DNA of 64,000 nt, from assembly GCF_949987515.2 (NCBI RefSeq), contig NC_082691.1, positions 62,999,740 to 63,063,739 on the forward strand, given 5' to 3'. The stretch comes from Delphinus delphis (Eukaryota > Chordata > Mammalia > Artiodactyla > Delphinidae). The position numbers were made by a program, and so were the translations under genes. Of the stretch, positions 10,690 to 23,374 are shown one piece after another (the stretch's first letter is position 1; the number at the start of each line of letters is the position of its first letter). The notes under the pieces are model-generated. The model saw only the letters and a list, made by a program, of their open reading frames with translations, was not told where the DNA came from and made no database searches.

Positions 10690-12030
10690 GTATTTCAAGA
10701 TAGAAAATATAAGCAAAGATCCCCTCCATATTCATGAAGTGGAAGCACACAGATGATGAATACATGATTCAAATGAGAATATTCTATTTCAGCAAACACT
10801 TCTATCGTGACTGAGATAAGAAAATTTTTCACAGCAGGATAAAATGGGGAATAAATTACCCTTCTCACTGAACCCAAACAATAGTTTTTAAAAAACTATA
10901 ATAATAATAAATGTTTTAAAGAAGGGCAATATCAAAGCCCCAGCCCTGTCCTGGAGTGTTCCAGCCATTATCTGACTTGATAAAAGCTGTAATTTAAGTA
11001 GAACTTGGGCTCCATCCACAAGGATCTAATTATAACAGCTCATTAGTACTGTATCACCTATAACCTGGCCTAAGGCACAAACCCGAGAGAGATCCAGGAA
11101 GCTGGCATAACACGAAGTATTATAAGGAGAATTTTGCTATTTCTGTTTTAATCTCTTTCAGAAGGTAAATTATTGACAACAGTCTGCTGTACGTGAACAA
11201 CACAGCACAAAATGGGAAGACAAGAATAGTGGATATGACTGGGGCATAAGTCCACTGATACATGCCAACCATCAACAGAAGGGGATTTACGATTGTGGCC
11301 CCAATACTCTAGCACAGTGCAGAGCACTTTAGAGCTCTGTGCTGAATCCTTCAAGACATACAGAAGCTTTTATTATCCCTGCCCTCAAGAAACTTTGGAG
11401 AGGCAGAAAAATGCAAGGTAACTACTGAGTGGTTCAGACTAGAGCCAGTCTTTGGAAAAATAAATCTGTTTTCCCCTACCCCTCATCCCCATCCCCTCCA
11501 TAAACATTGTTAAGAAAAATGGTTAAAGACTTGAAATGGACAAAAAAGTTTAGTGAATATCCTAACTCACCCATCTCAGTTATCTCCATTTTCTATTATC
11601 TTGTAGCTATTTCACAGTTCTGAAAATTGGAGAAAACGAATAGTAATGCAAATGATTTTTGGTTTTAGAAATGTAAAGTTGTCCCATGGAATGCAATTAA
11701 TTATTGCCTTGTAGATATGATGCATTTTGTCAGTTTTACATCTAATAAGCAAATTCATCTCAGCCTTCCTGACGGATTTGTATATTTGCTCTTTGGATTC
11801 TCCTTCAAACCAGTTGTAACATCTTACTGGTTTCTTCATCAATTAATGAGTTAAATAAGATCTTTAACATACATTCACTTTGGATTCTTATGATTTTTTT
11901 AAATTATCCTTTAGCAATACCAAAGACCTCATGCTGTCCATAACCAATATTTGCTGCACCCCTTGAGAAATTCCTATAATTAACCTAACCATACTAGTCA
12001 ATTGAATTAACTATGCTACATATATATAAT
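10690..12030. other. Mostly unique intronic sequence
   Basis: No exon found. About 10915-11060 is non-repetitive, with clustered homeodomain-type TAAT cores ('gatctaattataacagctc', 'cattagtactgtatc') and a GATA-like core. This would fit a conserved non-coding element but is unproven. Confidence 0.35.
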
Positions 12031-12034
12031 GAGC

Positions 12035-12370
12035 TACTAATATCCCAAAGTCTATAAACTGATGAGGAGTGATTTCCAATATGTATGCTAAGTGGGGAAA
12101 AAGCAACATGCGTGAGTTGTATATTATGCTATCTAGTATTTGATAGTGTATTATGCTATCTCTGGAGTAAAAGATAGGGGAAATGTCTTTGCATATTTTT
12201 GCAAAAAGACAAACAAGAATAACAGACTAGAAACCATGAAAATGGTTATCTACAGGGGGATGGGTTGAGAGTAGGCAGAATACACTAAAGATGACAGAAA
12301 CACTTCACATTTACAGATAGTTTTTACTTTTGAACTATGCAAATGTTTTAATATTCAAAAAGAAAATCAA
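12035..12370 (+). repeat. Old L1M 3' end
   Basis: 'gaaaatggttatctacaggg' and 'tttgaactatgcaaatgttt' followed by 'attcaaaaagaaaatcaa' is the expected order for an old L1M 3' terminus. Confidence 0.55.
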
Positions 12371-12874
12371 ATCAGCAAGGAATAAAGAAATCCTAAAACT
12401 GAATACAAACAGAAACTATCAAATCTAACTGTATATCAAATTGGTAACATAACCATAATGGAAAACAAGAATTAATTTAAATATCTTTTGAATACCGTAC
12501 TCCAACTATACATCCTCAGAGACCAATTCTAAGGGCACACATATAAACATATACACTGCAAAGAAACCTTGAACTTCCATTAGCAGGTTTCTAGTCAGTA
12601 GTAATCATAAGGTAGTAATCTAAACTATGTCATACATATCGTAGGAAAGAGCAAATGAGCAACTGTCATGAGGGTGCAGGGATCCAGAGTTCTCACTTCA
12701 GGAGAAGGAAAATACAAGTAGGCAACAGGAGAATGTGAAGAAGAATCTTGTCGTTTAGGATCTGAATTAGAACTATTAGTATGAACTTATGATTGTTCTC
12801 AACAGGCCTTGAAGAGATGTTTGCTAAGTAAATTAATTAGTAATGACGGACTATTTTTTAAAAAATAAACTTTT
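12371..12874. other. Intronic sequence, nothing recognised
   Basis: AT-rich; no exon or repeat family called. The last 13 bases are the left target-site duplication of the SINE that follows. Confidence 0.45.
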
Positions 12875-13093
12875 GGGCTTCCCTGGTGGCGCAGTGGTTG
12901 AGAGTCCACCTGCCGATGCAGGCGACACGGGTTCGTGCCCCGGTCCAGGAAGATCCCACATGCCGCGGAGCAGCTAGGCCCGTGAGCCATGGCTGCTGAG
13001 CCTGCGTGTCCGGAGCCTGTGCTCCGCAACGGGAGAGGCCACAACAGTGAGAGGCCCGCGTACCGCAAAAAAAATAAAATAAAATAAAATAAA
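12875..13093 (+). mobile_element. CHR-type tRNA-derived SINE
   Basis: The head 'gggcttccctggtggcgcag' carries a pol III A box region and the B box 'gggttcgtgcccc'. The body includes 'gtgagccatggctgctgagc' and 'gtgctccgcaacgggagagg', and the tail is (AAAAT)n. Target-site duplications 12862-12874 and 13086-13098 match at 12 of 13 bases. This subfamily body is characteristic of cetaceans and is the main clue to the organism. Confidence 0.95.
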
Positions 13094-13489
13094 CCTTTAA
13101 GGCAAAAGGTGAACAGACTGGTTTCAACAATTTTAAGTAAAACATATACCACAGGAAACATATTAAGAGTGAAACAAAGAATACCACCATATCCAGAGAA
13201 AGGGGCCTTTCTTAGCCCATCCTGAATTGCTTCCAAGGTAGGGTCATGGCCTAGTTTCCTTCTAGAAAGTAGATCCTGAGACAAGGGCTCGTGGCAAGTA
13301 GGTTATCTGGAAGTGATTTCAGGAAGCAGGAGTGAGTGGAGGACAGAGAGAGTGAATCAGGGCACAACAAGGGAAAGCCAGCACACAGGTGCAATATTGA
13401 GCTATCACCATGGTTGGTTATTAACCACGTTTTAATCAGTACATTGAAACCATTGGTCAAATTAGACCACTGACATTTAAATGATTATT

Positions 13490-13810
13490 TATATAATCGG
13501 ATTAATAGCTACCATATTTATTAGTGTTTTCTCTTTGTTGCCTTTGTTTTCTGTTCTTATTTTTGTCTTCCACTGTTTTTCTGCCTTTTATGGTTTTAAA
13601 TGAGCATCTTACATGATTCCTCTTTCTTAGCATATTGCTTATTGTTATTTTTTTAACTTTTTTTAGCTGTTGCCCTAGAGTTCACAATATACATTTACAG
13701 CTAATCCAAGTTCACTCTCAAATAATACCATCCCCCTTCACAGGTAGTTTGAGTGCCTTATAATAACAAAATAATCCTAACTCCTCCCTCCCACCTCTTA
13801 TATTATTGCT
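13490..13810. repeat. Ancient L1M-derived fragment
   Basis: 'gttgccctagagttcacaat', 'cttataataacaaaataatc' and 'ctcctccctcccacc' form a familiar old L1M segment. Orientation not assigned. Confidence 0.5.
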
Positions 13811-14815
13811 GTCAGAGATCTTCAGAGGAGCTGTAGGTGACGCTCAGAATGATCCTCGCGAGGAATGGAAGAGACAGCATTGATCCACAGGCTCTCATCC
13901 CATGGATAAGGGTGACACCATAGGGTATTAATTCCCTAGCTCTCTGGGTCTACTGTGCGTGACTGTGGCGCCACCTCCACATCATCAGAGACTGCCTGGG
14001 ACAGAAATAAAGAGAACGCAGTAGAGCTAGAGCTTTAAAAGGGGGCCAACAGGAGTGACACTGAGTTCAAAAGGTACCCAATTCTTAGAGTTTCCACACA
14101 GTCTTTGGATCCTAGAGAATACAACCAGAATTTCATCTGCTACTCATTCCTGCCTTAGGAGGATCACAGCCCCCTGACACGGCTCATCCCAACTCAATTT
14201 GATGTGAGCCTTTTGGGCACTCTCCTCTTTGAAATCCGAGAGAATGGGAAAGAACTCTTCCTCCGATTCTCCACAAACGTGGGCAGAGCAATATCCAGGG
14301 ACACTGGAATGGTCTGTTCTGACAAAAAAAAAAAAAAAAATTCCCCTGCTCTAATTTATTTTAAGTTGACTTTAAAAGCATGAAATGTTTCTGACTAAGT
14401 AGAAGCAAAAATATGGAAACAGTCACACAGGTCTCTCTTAATAATATCAAAAACCCCACGAGGGAAATCATAGATAAACTAAGCCTTCAGGGTACCAAAA
14501 ATAATGAGGCTCAGGTGCAGGAGATGAGCAACTCCATTCAGCCCACTCCATCTCATCTGCTTCTGCCCATTCCCCTCCCCTCCCCATCCCAGCTTTCCTC
14601 TCTCCTTTGACTTGCTCCTGACTCTCACTAAATGCCCATTACATTTACCTTTGCTGTTATCACCCCCTCTGTCCCTGCCATAAATCTTCTCTCTTCTCTT
14701 CACGAAGACAACTTTTTGTATACTCTATGAACACTCCAGATTGATTATAAATTTTCCAGAGTCACAAACTCTGGTAGCAGCATCCTTATCACTGAGCTTA
14801 TCAGGAGACCAAGTG
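13811..14815. other. Intronic sequence with a 17-base A run
   Basis: A homopolymer of 17 A's lies at 14324-14340 without an AATAAA just upstream. Neither a retrocopy nor a SINE could be demonstrated. C/T-rich stretch at about 14555-14625. Confidence 0.4.
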
Positions 14816-14819
14816 CTCA

Positions 14820-15060
14820 TATTCAGATGAACCAACATTTGTTCAGTATTTGCTATGTGCTGGGCATTGTCATGTTGCCTTCGTCTGCATTACGTCATTT
14901 AATCATCACATCAACCCTCCAAAGTAAGTATTATTGAAACACTATTGAACACTAGGACATTAAGCCTCCAAGAGATCAAACCACCTAGATCATAGAGTTA
15001 GAAAACACAAAATTGCTTTGACCCCAAATTCTCATTCTCCTAATCCAGGACTCAGGGTGA
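14820..15060 (-). repeat. MIR SINE fragment
   Basis: Reverse-complement MIR: 'tatttgctatgtgctgggca', 'catttaatcatcacatcaac', then 'ccaagagatcaaaccacc'. Diverged. Confidence 0.65.
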
Positions 15061-16895
15061 TACATCACACTGTTTGTATTTTATTTATGAGTAAATAAAC
15101 ACACACATAGTGTAGATCAAGCAAAATATTCTGCATTTTTTACTATGAAAAAGACATCCTTTTACATAAGGAGTAAGGATACCCCATCTGCAACTAGAGA
15201 GAACCTTGATGTGTAGTCTCTTGCATGTTTGCAGCTTCCTTTAAAGAAGGAGGTTCAGGCTGCAGGAAGAAATGAGTAATGCAAGATGAGTTTAATGGGT
15301 TAAGAAAAGACAAGAAGGCAAGAAAATGAGATGAGAAGAATCTAAATCTGAAGTAACTACAGATTCATTTTGAAGCGTGTCTAATGGTGGCAGCCTGATA
15401 AACAGCTGGCATGAGGAGCCCAAGGTGATGTGGTAATCCTATTGAAATCTGACAAGTGACTTATCAACTGGGCTCCTGATTAAAAAAAAAAAATACAGAA
15501 GCATTATGCTGGCAGAAGGCTGAGAAGTTAGAGTTCTACAAAGGAAAGAAGAGACTTAATTCTCCAGAAAGGTAAAAAAAAAGAAAAAAGAAAAAACCTT
15601 GGAAACCTTCAATGATTCTCAAAATATCTATGACGTGGCATTCATAGGCATTCTTTCTTTTCGTGAGGATAAGGCTCCTAAAATTCCCAGGGGGTAGGAA
15701 AACTGGGGCTTGGGTACAGAGGTCCAGAATGAACCTAATAAAGCCCAGATGAAGAGTTTTATGCTGACTAAAATAGAACAATAATCATGGTACAGAACAT
15801 AAAGTGTCAAGAATGTTTTGAATATCTTTAAAAGAGTCACACAGGTACTGCTCTGTTATTTTCAATATACTAAGTCTTGGTTTTAGAAACTTTTCAGAAA
15901 TTCTGCTACCTGCAATTTCAAAGAGATTTGAAAATCTAATTCCATTTCAGATATCATACAAACTGAGGGGGGCGGCTAGCAAAATATAAGAATACAACTT
16001 GATTTGTGATGACATATTCTAAATTCTCAAATATGTTAGGGTTTATTTCTGAGTTATCATGTTAAATTAACCTTTTAAACAGCTGAATCATATTATTTAC
16101 TTATTATAACTTTATAATATATGATAGTGCAACACCTCCCCCTTTCTTTCAGCTTTTCTTACTTGTTTAAGTCTCTAAGAAAACCTTAGTTAAAATCACT
16201 TCTTTTAATTTCTAAAGAGAAATCTCCCTTCTGAATTTATATTGAGATGGTATTTAACAAAAGTATAATTAATTGTTTCATTAATTTATTTCTCATAAGC
16301 ATTATCATCTTCACAATATATCATGTCCATATCCAGGTAGATGAAAATGTCCTTTCAGTATGGAATATCTATCATATTTGTTTACCCAAGCACCATTTCC
16401 TCCCTACTTATAACAGCCCCTCTCACTTTATTTTGGGAATGTCTCCTCCCCCATTACTCATCCCTTGTGAGTCTGGTGGGCTTTCTAGCTATATTATTCC
16501 ATGGCCCTAGCCTTAGTAATGAGTCAAGGAGTGGGTATACAACCCAATCTCAGATAATCACAGTTCTTCCCTGTGGTATTTTTCATACTGAAACCAAAGA
16601 GGAAAGTCACTTCCTTCTCTTTACATTGCTAGTGCCAGCAACCATGTCCCAATCAATGCATGGAGGAGCCTGAGAAAATGAAGCCAGTCGCCTAAGGAAA
16701 GGAAGAAAAAAGAATGAGAGTGGCATGTGCTGGTTCTAATGCCTTATATTCCCAGATCTATGAGTTTTCTACAGCTCTTCTACAGGTCTGTGAACTACTA
16801 TGGTATCCTTCCAGCAAATCCCCTTTTGAACTTAAGAGAGTTTGTGTTGAGTTTCTGTCACCTACCAACCAAAAGCCTTCCCATGTACTTCAGAC
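15061..16895. other. Intronic sequence, mostly unassigned
   Basis: A 12-base A run sits at about 15482-15493. About 16430-16730 has the look of an old interspersed repeat ('acccaatctcagataatcac') but no family is assigned. No exon seen. Confidence 0.35.
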
Positions 16896-16929
16896 TTTAA
16901 TTTCCTTCAGTAAAGTTTCAACGTTCTTA

Positions 16930-16978
16930 GTTCTTTCAAAATTCTTTGTTCTTTCAAATGTTCTTTCAAAATTCTTAG
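16930..16978. repeat. Short tandem repeat of 'gttctttcaaaattct' type
   Basis: Three imperfect copies of a 'gttctttcaaa' motif with variable spacing. Confidence 0.7.
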
Positions 16979-17480
16979 TAAGTTTCTTTCCTGGGCATTT
17001 TATATGCTTGTCACTCATTAATAGAGTACATTTTTAGATTATATATTTTAAATTGTTATTGCTGGAATATAAAATAGCTATTCATTTGGTGTATTTACTT
17101 AATAGTCTGGATCCTTACTAAACTCTTACTCTTTCTAAGAATTTTTCCTTGTTTCTTTGTTTCAGTTTGGTAAGCATATATATCATCGATAATAATTTTT
17201 CATTCTCTGTTCCAATAGTTATGCCTCTTATTTCTGTTTCATGTCTTACTGCATTTGCTAAAACTTCCAGAAGAATTTTAAACCATATTGCCAATAGCAA
17301 GCAACCTTATCATTTTGCTGGCTTCACTTCATTTTCTATTTGTGAAATGTAGTTGAAATTTTCTGTTGTAGCATTATTATAAATTCCCTTTGATAAGCTA
17401 GTTGTTTGGGTTATTGTTGCAAGAAATAAAATATTTAATGGTAATGGCTTTACCATCTACTGAGATGATCATGTGTTGTT

Positions 17481-17547
17481 TCTTCTCTCTCTCTCTCTCT
17501 CTCTCTCATCTTTCTATCTCTCTCTCTTTCTTTCACTCTCTCACTCT
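17481..17547. repeat. (CT)n microsatellite
   Basis: Near-continuous CT units with a few TTT interruptions. Confidence 0.95.
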
Positions 17548-18789
17548 TACCTATTGATGTGTTAAACTAGTAGCAAAATGGAAAAAAACTTATTTTCCAG
17601 ATGGAATCAAGTTTCCTCTAGGGAACTTTGTGGGGAAAATATCTTGTTATGACAGAGAGTGATTAAGGGAAAGAGAAACAACAAGGAAAGAGTTAAACTA
17701 TTCTTCATACAAAATGCACAAAATGTAGAGAAGGGCAAGAACAAAGGAGAGGGGAAAAGAAGGAGAGGAGAGAAAGAAGGCAGAGCAATATAGCTACTGG
17801 ACCCATACTTGGCAAAAATAAGTGAAGAACTTTCAAAGAACATATAAGTCTGACATCCATGTTTAAACTGAATGCTGTGTGGAACTGCAATGTAACCACC
17901 TCTCTAGAACAGTAAAGATCTCACACACAGGTTGCTTTGTGAAAGTGACATTGGGGAGAGGATTCAGAAAATATGAAGAATGGCCTGTGTCCCATACTTG
18001 TTTGTTGTCTGAAAAGAGTAAATCAACATCTGTGAGATGCAAAGTGTTGGGGGAAATTCAACAGATTCAGGAAAAGAGAGCCAGAGATAATGAGAAGAAA
18101 CCTAGAGAAACTCCTGAAAAATCCGCTGATTGAATTTTAGAGATTGAAACTGATGTGGGATGGGGATTTGAGACAACCATGCATAGGTCTTAAAAGTCAT
18201 GTCTATACGACATCTGAATTATACTATAAAATGCTTCTTAATAGTGAAGCCACCTTGCATTACTCAAATAAGTTCTATTTGGTCATGTTGTATTGTTATT
18301 GTAGTATACTTAGAGATTTGCATTGCTAGAATTCTATTTAAGACTTTTTGCAATGTTATATTCATAAAGAAAATAAGCCATTAGTTTCATCTCTTAAGTA
18401 GTCATCATCATGGGAATAACCTATTCCCTGGTATTTGAATAAAGTTGCCTATAAAACTCTTAGGATCCAAAGTATCTTTAGCAAAGTAATCATTTCACAA
18501 ATTTTTCAATGTCTTCTTTTGTTATTGCTGCATTCAGAGTATCTATTTCTTTTGGAGTCAATATTTTCCTTTAGAAATTACCAGTTTGTAGAGATATTCA
18601 ATTTTGTTGGCACAGATTTCTATGGCATTTTGTATTTTAATCTTCACCTACATATTAATAGTTTTGAGTATTTCTTTACTTATTTATTTTCTTCTCTGTT
18701 TACTTTCTAGAGCTGTTTTGTCCAATATGGTAGCCATTAATCATATTGGTGACTTAAATTTAGATCAATTAAAACTGGATAAAATTGTA

Positions 18790-19005
18790 TTCAATATCTT
18801 GTAATAACCAATAATGGAAAAGAATCTGAAAAAGAATACATATATATACATTAAGTATAGTTGATTTACAATGTTGTGTTAGTTTCAAGTGTACAGCAAG
18901 TTATTCAGATATGTATGAATCACTGAAACTAACACAACATTGTAAATCAACTATACTTCAATTAAAAATTAAAATAAACTAAAATAAAAATAGAATAAAA
19001 TTAAA
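18790..19005 (+). mobile_element. L1 3' end with an internal inverted segment
   Basis: Starts as a normal L1 tail ('ataatggaaaagaatctgaa'). It then carries an inverted copy of the terminal 35 bases (18853-18887) before continuing to the normal 3' end (18924-18958) and an A-rich tail. It interrupts the hAT-like element. Confidence 0.75.
18853..18958. repeat. Perfect 35-bp inverted repeat, 36-bp spacer
   Basis: Arm 18853-18887 is the exact reverse complement of arm 18924-18958. Both arms derive from the last bases of an L1 3' end ('acacaacattgtaaatcaac'). Confidence 0.97.
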
Positions 19006-19485
19006 AATTTACTTCCTCAGTTGCACCAGTCACACTTCAAGTGTTTAACAGACACATGTGACTAGTAGCTACTGTATTGGACAGTGCCAATATAGAACAT
19101 TCTATTATCATAGAATGTTTTCTGGACAGTGCCATTCCATAAGTTGTTTTTATTGCCTTACAGAGCTAGCTCTTGAATCTATACATTCTACTGCTTTTCT
19201 CATTTCTAATTCACTTATTTGGGCTTTTAGATTGATATTTTCATTCTCCTACTTTGAATAAGTTTATATTCCTCTTTTTTCCATAATTTATTTTTTTAAA
19301 TCAGAGCATTTGTGTCTATGGCTTTGGATATATGTCATCAGTTTTGATATGCCAACTTCTCATTGAATATCCTTTCTAAGAAAACTGCAATGGAAATTTT
19401 CATGTCCTTTTTGACCCAGAAGTTGACTACTTCTGAAAAAATATTTCAAGTGGTTAAAGTATTTTTGGTTGTTGTAACTTAAGTT

Positions 19486-19486
<1 letters not shown>

Positions 19487-19516
<30 letters not shown>

Positions 19517-19557
19517 CTCCTTTTTTCTTTCTTCCTTCCTTTTTTCCTTCCTTCTTT
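19487..19557. repeat. (TTTC)n / (TTCC)n simple repeat
   Basis: Pyrimidine-rich tetranucleotide array within the old L1. Confidence 0.9.
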
Positions 19558-20312
19558 AACTCTTTATTTTTTCTTTTTACTTTCTAGATCTTATAATAAT
19601 ATAGTCAGAGATTATGTTCTATGTGATCTAATATTGATTTGGGGAATCTATTGATGTCATCTGTCATCCAACACATGGTAATTTTTATAACTATTTCATG
19701 GGCACTGAATTTAAAGAAAAGATTCACTCTATGTGTAGAAAACAAGGTATAGAGCTATCACATCTGCATTGTGGACTATATCCTTTATCAGTTGAAAATG
19801 ACTCAGCTCTTTATTTCTTGAGTTCTGTATTTTATCAAGTTTAATACTGCCACAGCTATCTCCTTTTCCTTTGTACTCACCTGAAACATTCTTGCTTATC
19901 ATTTTTTTGTTTTAATTTTGCCTTTTGAAATAATATATAGTTGTAATAATTGGAACACTATGATAGTTACTTTTAAATTTAACAATATACATTCTTCTAT
20001 TCTTTCTCATATTATCTTACTGCCAACATCAATAACAACAGAGTTTCCATTGACTCTTGCCTATATGAGATGATTAAATTAGTCTTCCTAGACTTCCTAT
20101 TCCTCTATTCACTTTCACTGATGTTATGTGAATTTTTGAATTCTATTTCTAAATTGTTATTTTAATATTAAGAAGTTCCATTGTTAAGAATTGTGTTTCA
20201 CATTACATTTTGTTTTCTAACTTTATGTCCAATAGCTATTTGAACTTAAGGATAAATTTACCTGGTTTTGATGCTCAACAGTTCTTCAACATAATAATTT
20301 ATCTTCAAGAGC

Positions 20313-20608
20313 AGCACTGTCCAACAGAACAGATATAAGCCACACGTGTAATTTTAAATTTTCTGGTAGCTACATTTATTAAAGACAAGCAAATGAAATT
20401 AATTTTAATAAATTATGTTCTTTAAGTCAATAAATCCAAAATATTACATTTAAATAAGTAATCAACATAAAAATTATTAATGAGATTTTTATATTTTTCT
20501 TTTTTTTTCAAAACCCAATGTGTATTTAAACTTACAGATCTTAGTTAGGACTAGCCACATTTCAAGTGCCCAATAGCCACATTTAATGGGACAGAACAGC
20601 TCTACAGA
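20313..20608. mobile_element. hAT-like non-autonomous DNA element
   Basis: Begins 'cagcactgtccaacagaac', then 'taattttaaattttctggta', and ends with 'aagtgcccaatagccacatt' and 'gggacagaacagctct'. The ends are related inverted repeats, similar in type to the element at 18712-19135. Confidence 0.6.
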
Positions 20609-21560
20609 ATTTATTTTGACTCATGTTTCAGTTGGCTTAAGTATATCCTCGAATAATTCTTTCCAAGAATGATATGTTGGTTAATGAGATACACGTGAAC
20701 AACAATGCAGGGACAGATTTATTGAATTTACATTAAACTCTGAACAATTTCTCAATTATCTTCTGCTATTTATATGCTGTAGAAGAGAATTAGGAAACAA
20801 GTCTGATAGTGTTTTTTCCCTTTGAAAAAACATTTTTCTTTATCTTTGTATTTCAAAAATTTTGCTGGCGTATATGTAATTGTGGGTTACTTTTACTGAT
20901 TTTCAATTTTTTTCTGGAATACAACAAGCCCTTTCAATATGCAAACTCAGACCTTTTTTCTGTTCTGGCAAGCTGCCTTCAACTTTATCTTTGATTACTG
21001 CTTCTGTTCCAACTGTGTGGCTTTAGTCTCAGAACATCTATGATTAATTTATTTGTGTTGGTTCTTTCTTCTCTGACCTCCTACTATCTTTTCTCAGCGT
21101 TTTCAATTCTTCATCACTTTCCTCTATAGTCTAACACACTGTTTCTCAAGTTTGTCTTCCAATCATTGATTAAAATCTTTACAGTGTCATTTCTATATTT
21201 CAGTGAGGATTTTAATTCCTATGTTTCATATTTACTTTCTGTGCATTGTTCCTTTTTGCATCTCAACTCAAAATCAACCTGCTTTTCTTCTTAACAGCTT
21301 TCTGCTCCTATCTCACAGGGTCTATGTCTTTTTGCTTCTTACAGAGAATGCAAAGTAGCATTTACATTTTTTCTTTTGGCTCCTATATTAGGTCATTTTT
21401 CAGAAGTCTACCTATTCCCTAAGTCTTCAGGACAGTGTTTCATTTCCCTAGTTCTTCATATTTTGTTTGGAGTTTTATTTTGGATTTAACCCTAGTTTAA
21501 TCATTCTGGGATGCAAAAAGATTGATACAGAGCCTGTTGTTTTCTGAAAGGCAAGGTATG

Positions 21561-23370
21561 TAAGTCACTCTAGGTTTCACTCACTGTCTACCTCGGCTGC
21601 CAGATAAATTCAGCAGAAAGAATCAAGAGTAAGACTGACATTCCTATTCAAACAGCTAGTTTTCACAATAAGTAATGCATAACCCAAGCCTAAAGAGAAC
21701 AGTAAGAACAGTGCCCAATCTGCTTTGAAGCAAAGCCTTGCATCTGTCTTTACCCAACTGATGGGCACAGCTCCCACATAATTTTCAAAGTCTATTTAGA
21801 AATTCATCTGGTGCAGTGGATCACTATATAGTGAGACCATCAATTCCAAGAGGAAATGTCTCGATTACTCTTCGTCACACATCAAAAGAATGAGTCTGTT
21901 CAGCAGAGTAATGATGTAGACAAGATTAAAGGGAGACTGTTTTCAAGAAATTTGACAGCATTCATTTAGTATACTAATTAAAAGAGAAGCTTTACCTACT
22001 AAGAGTGAAATCTACTTGACAAACACCGTTAATGGTTACCGTAAGTTGGGTACTTGAGAGTTAGAAGATAGTATTTTTTAAGTTTTCTATAACTTAGACT
22101 ATCGCTAATTCAGATACCACCTCCCCCATAATTGTGAAAATTTTTCAATGCATAACTACCTTGAAGTATGTTAATGTCTGCAAAGCATGCAAAAACCCAA
22201 GTCTTACCATCTGCTGGATGATTCATTTGTAAATCTGCCTAGTATTCCTTTGGGAAGTTCCAGGATTGATTTTTAACCTTATTATAAAAACTTGGTGGGA
22301 ATGAATTCGGTAATATAGTCTATATGAAAGTGCTCTGAGCACTTGGAAGAATGTGCCACATTCATCCTAGACATGTTTAAATGGTATGTATACTGTGATC
22401 AAAAATATAAGTGTTTGAAAGTAATCGCTTGGAGATTTGGAGATTTGCATCAAGAGTTCCAGAAAAACAGAGGCTTTGGGGACAATATAGTAGTCACAGA
22501 GAAGAACTCTAATTCTGGCCCAAACTAGCCATTGCCGGTAATAAGAACAATGGATCATCTGTTGGCAGTAAACTCCTTTGGGGAAAGGACTGTGATTTAC
22601 TCATTTTCATACTCCTGCACCCAAAATGTCCTTCAAGGTTAACTTTTTTTTATCTGCTTCTAAGATATCTGCTTCTGAGGCTGTAACCCAATATTAAAAA
22701 CATGAATGAATCTCTTGTCAGTCTTTTCTTCTACGTGTTTTAATTGTATCATGCATGAGTTTTCTTCAGTTTCTCACCCAACTGGCTTCACATCTTGACC
22801 TCCCTTCCTATCTTGCCCTATATTAGGAAACCTAGCTTCCCTAAAGCTAAAATCCACAGACTTGGAACCGAGGCAATTCTTTCACAAGTTTCAAGAACTG
22901 CACCTGCAAACATGAGAATTTCAGCAGAGCCTCCAGGACTGTACAGTTGCAGAGGAAGTTGTTCATAGCTTAGTTTGTAGGATGATGTCCTTGGAGTCAC
23001 ATATTTCACAGCCTACAGGACTATAGGTGTCCACCCTGTGCTTCAATCCAAGACTTAGCCAGGGCCTAATGCACATGATGGCAGGAACCACTGCACCACC
23101 TTGGCCTACCTGCCTGTCCAAGGAGGGGAGTACACACAGTACTTGGCACACAACAGGTGCTCCATAAATAGTTGTTGAAAAGAAGGCATCACAGGATGTT
23201 GTGACTGGTAAATCATGGGAGTCCTGTAAGTTAAAATGCATCTGACTTCTTTCTAGTTAGGTAACTGAGTATGGATCCCTAAGAGCTGTCCAGTCAATGA
23301 GTGGGATTCCTCCCCTTGTCTGGAATTGTTACAGATCTGGAACATTCCCATTCACTCTGCTTTCAGTCCA
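21561..23370. other. Intronic sequence with two short L2-like pieces
   Basis: About 22565-22640 ('aggactgtgatttactcatt') and 23120-23185 ('caacaggtgctccataaata') resemble L2 or MIR 3' ends on the plus strand. Nothing else is recognised and no exon was found. Confidence 0.4.
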
Positions 23371-23374
23371 ACTA

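Larger units (their letters stand above)
18712..19135. mobile_element. hAT-like non-autonomous DNA element, split by an L1 tail
   Basis: The left part has 'tgtccaatatggtagccatt'; the right part has 'tcaagtgtttaacagacaca' and 'ctgtattggacagtgcc', ending near 'tggacagtgccattcc'. The left and right parts are inverted relative to each other, as expected for long terminal inverted repeats. It is interrupted at about 18790-19005 by an L1 3' end. Confidence 0.6.
16900..21560 (-). repeat. Ancient L1 (minus), about 4.6 kb, broken by later insertions
   Basis: The plus strand reads as the reverse complement of L1 ORF2 in order: 'ccttactaaactcttactct', 'gaagccaccttgcattactc' near 18250, and 'tgacccagaagttgactact' near 19415, then L1M-like 5' sequence to about 21550. 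It is interrupted by a CT microsatellite, two hAT-like elements, a young L1 tail and a TTTC repeat. Stop codons and indels are numerous. The interval 17590-18180 is not clearly L1. Confidence 0.6.

Noticed and set aside
12799..13284. 161-codon open frame on the minus strand
   Set aside because: It runs through the antisense of the CHR SINE at 12875-13093 and its flanks. The frame is a by-product of the repeat.
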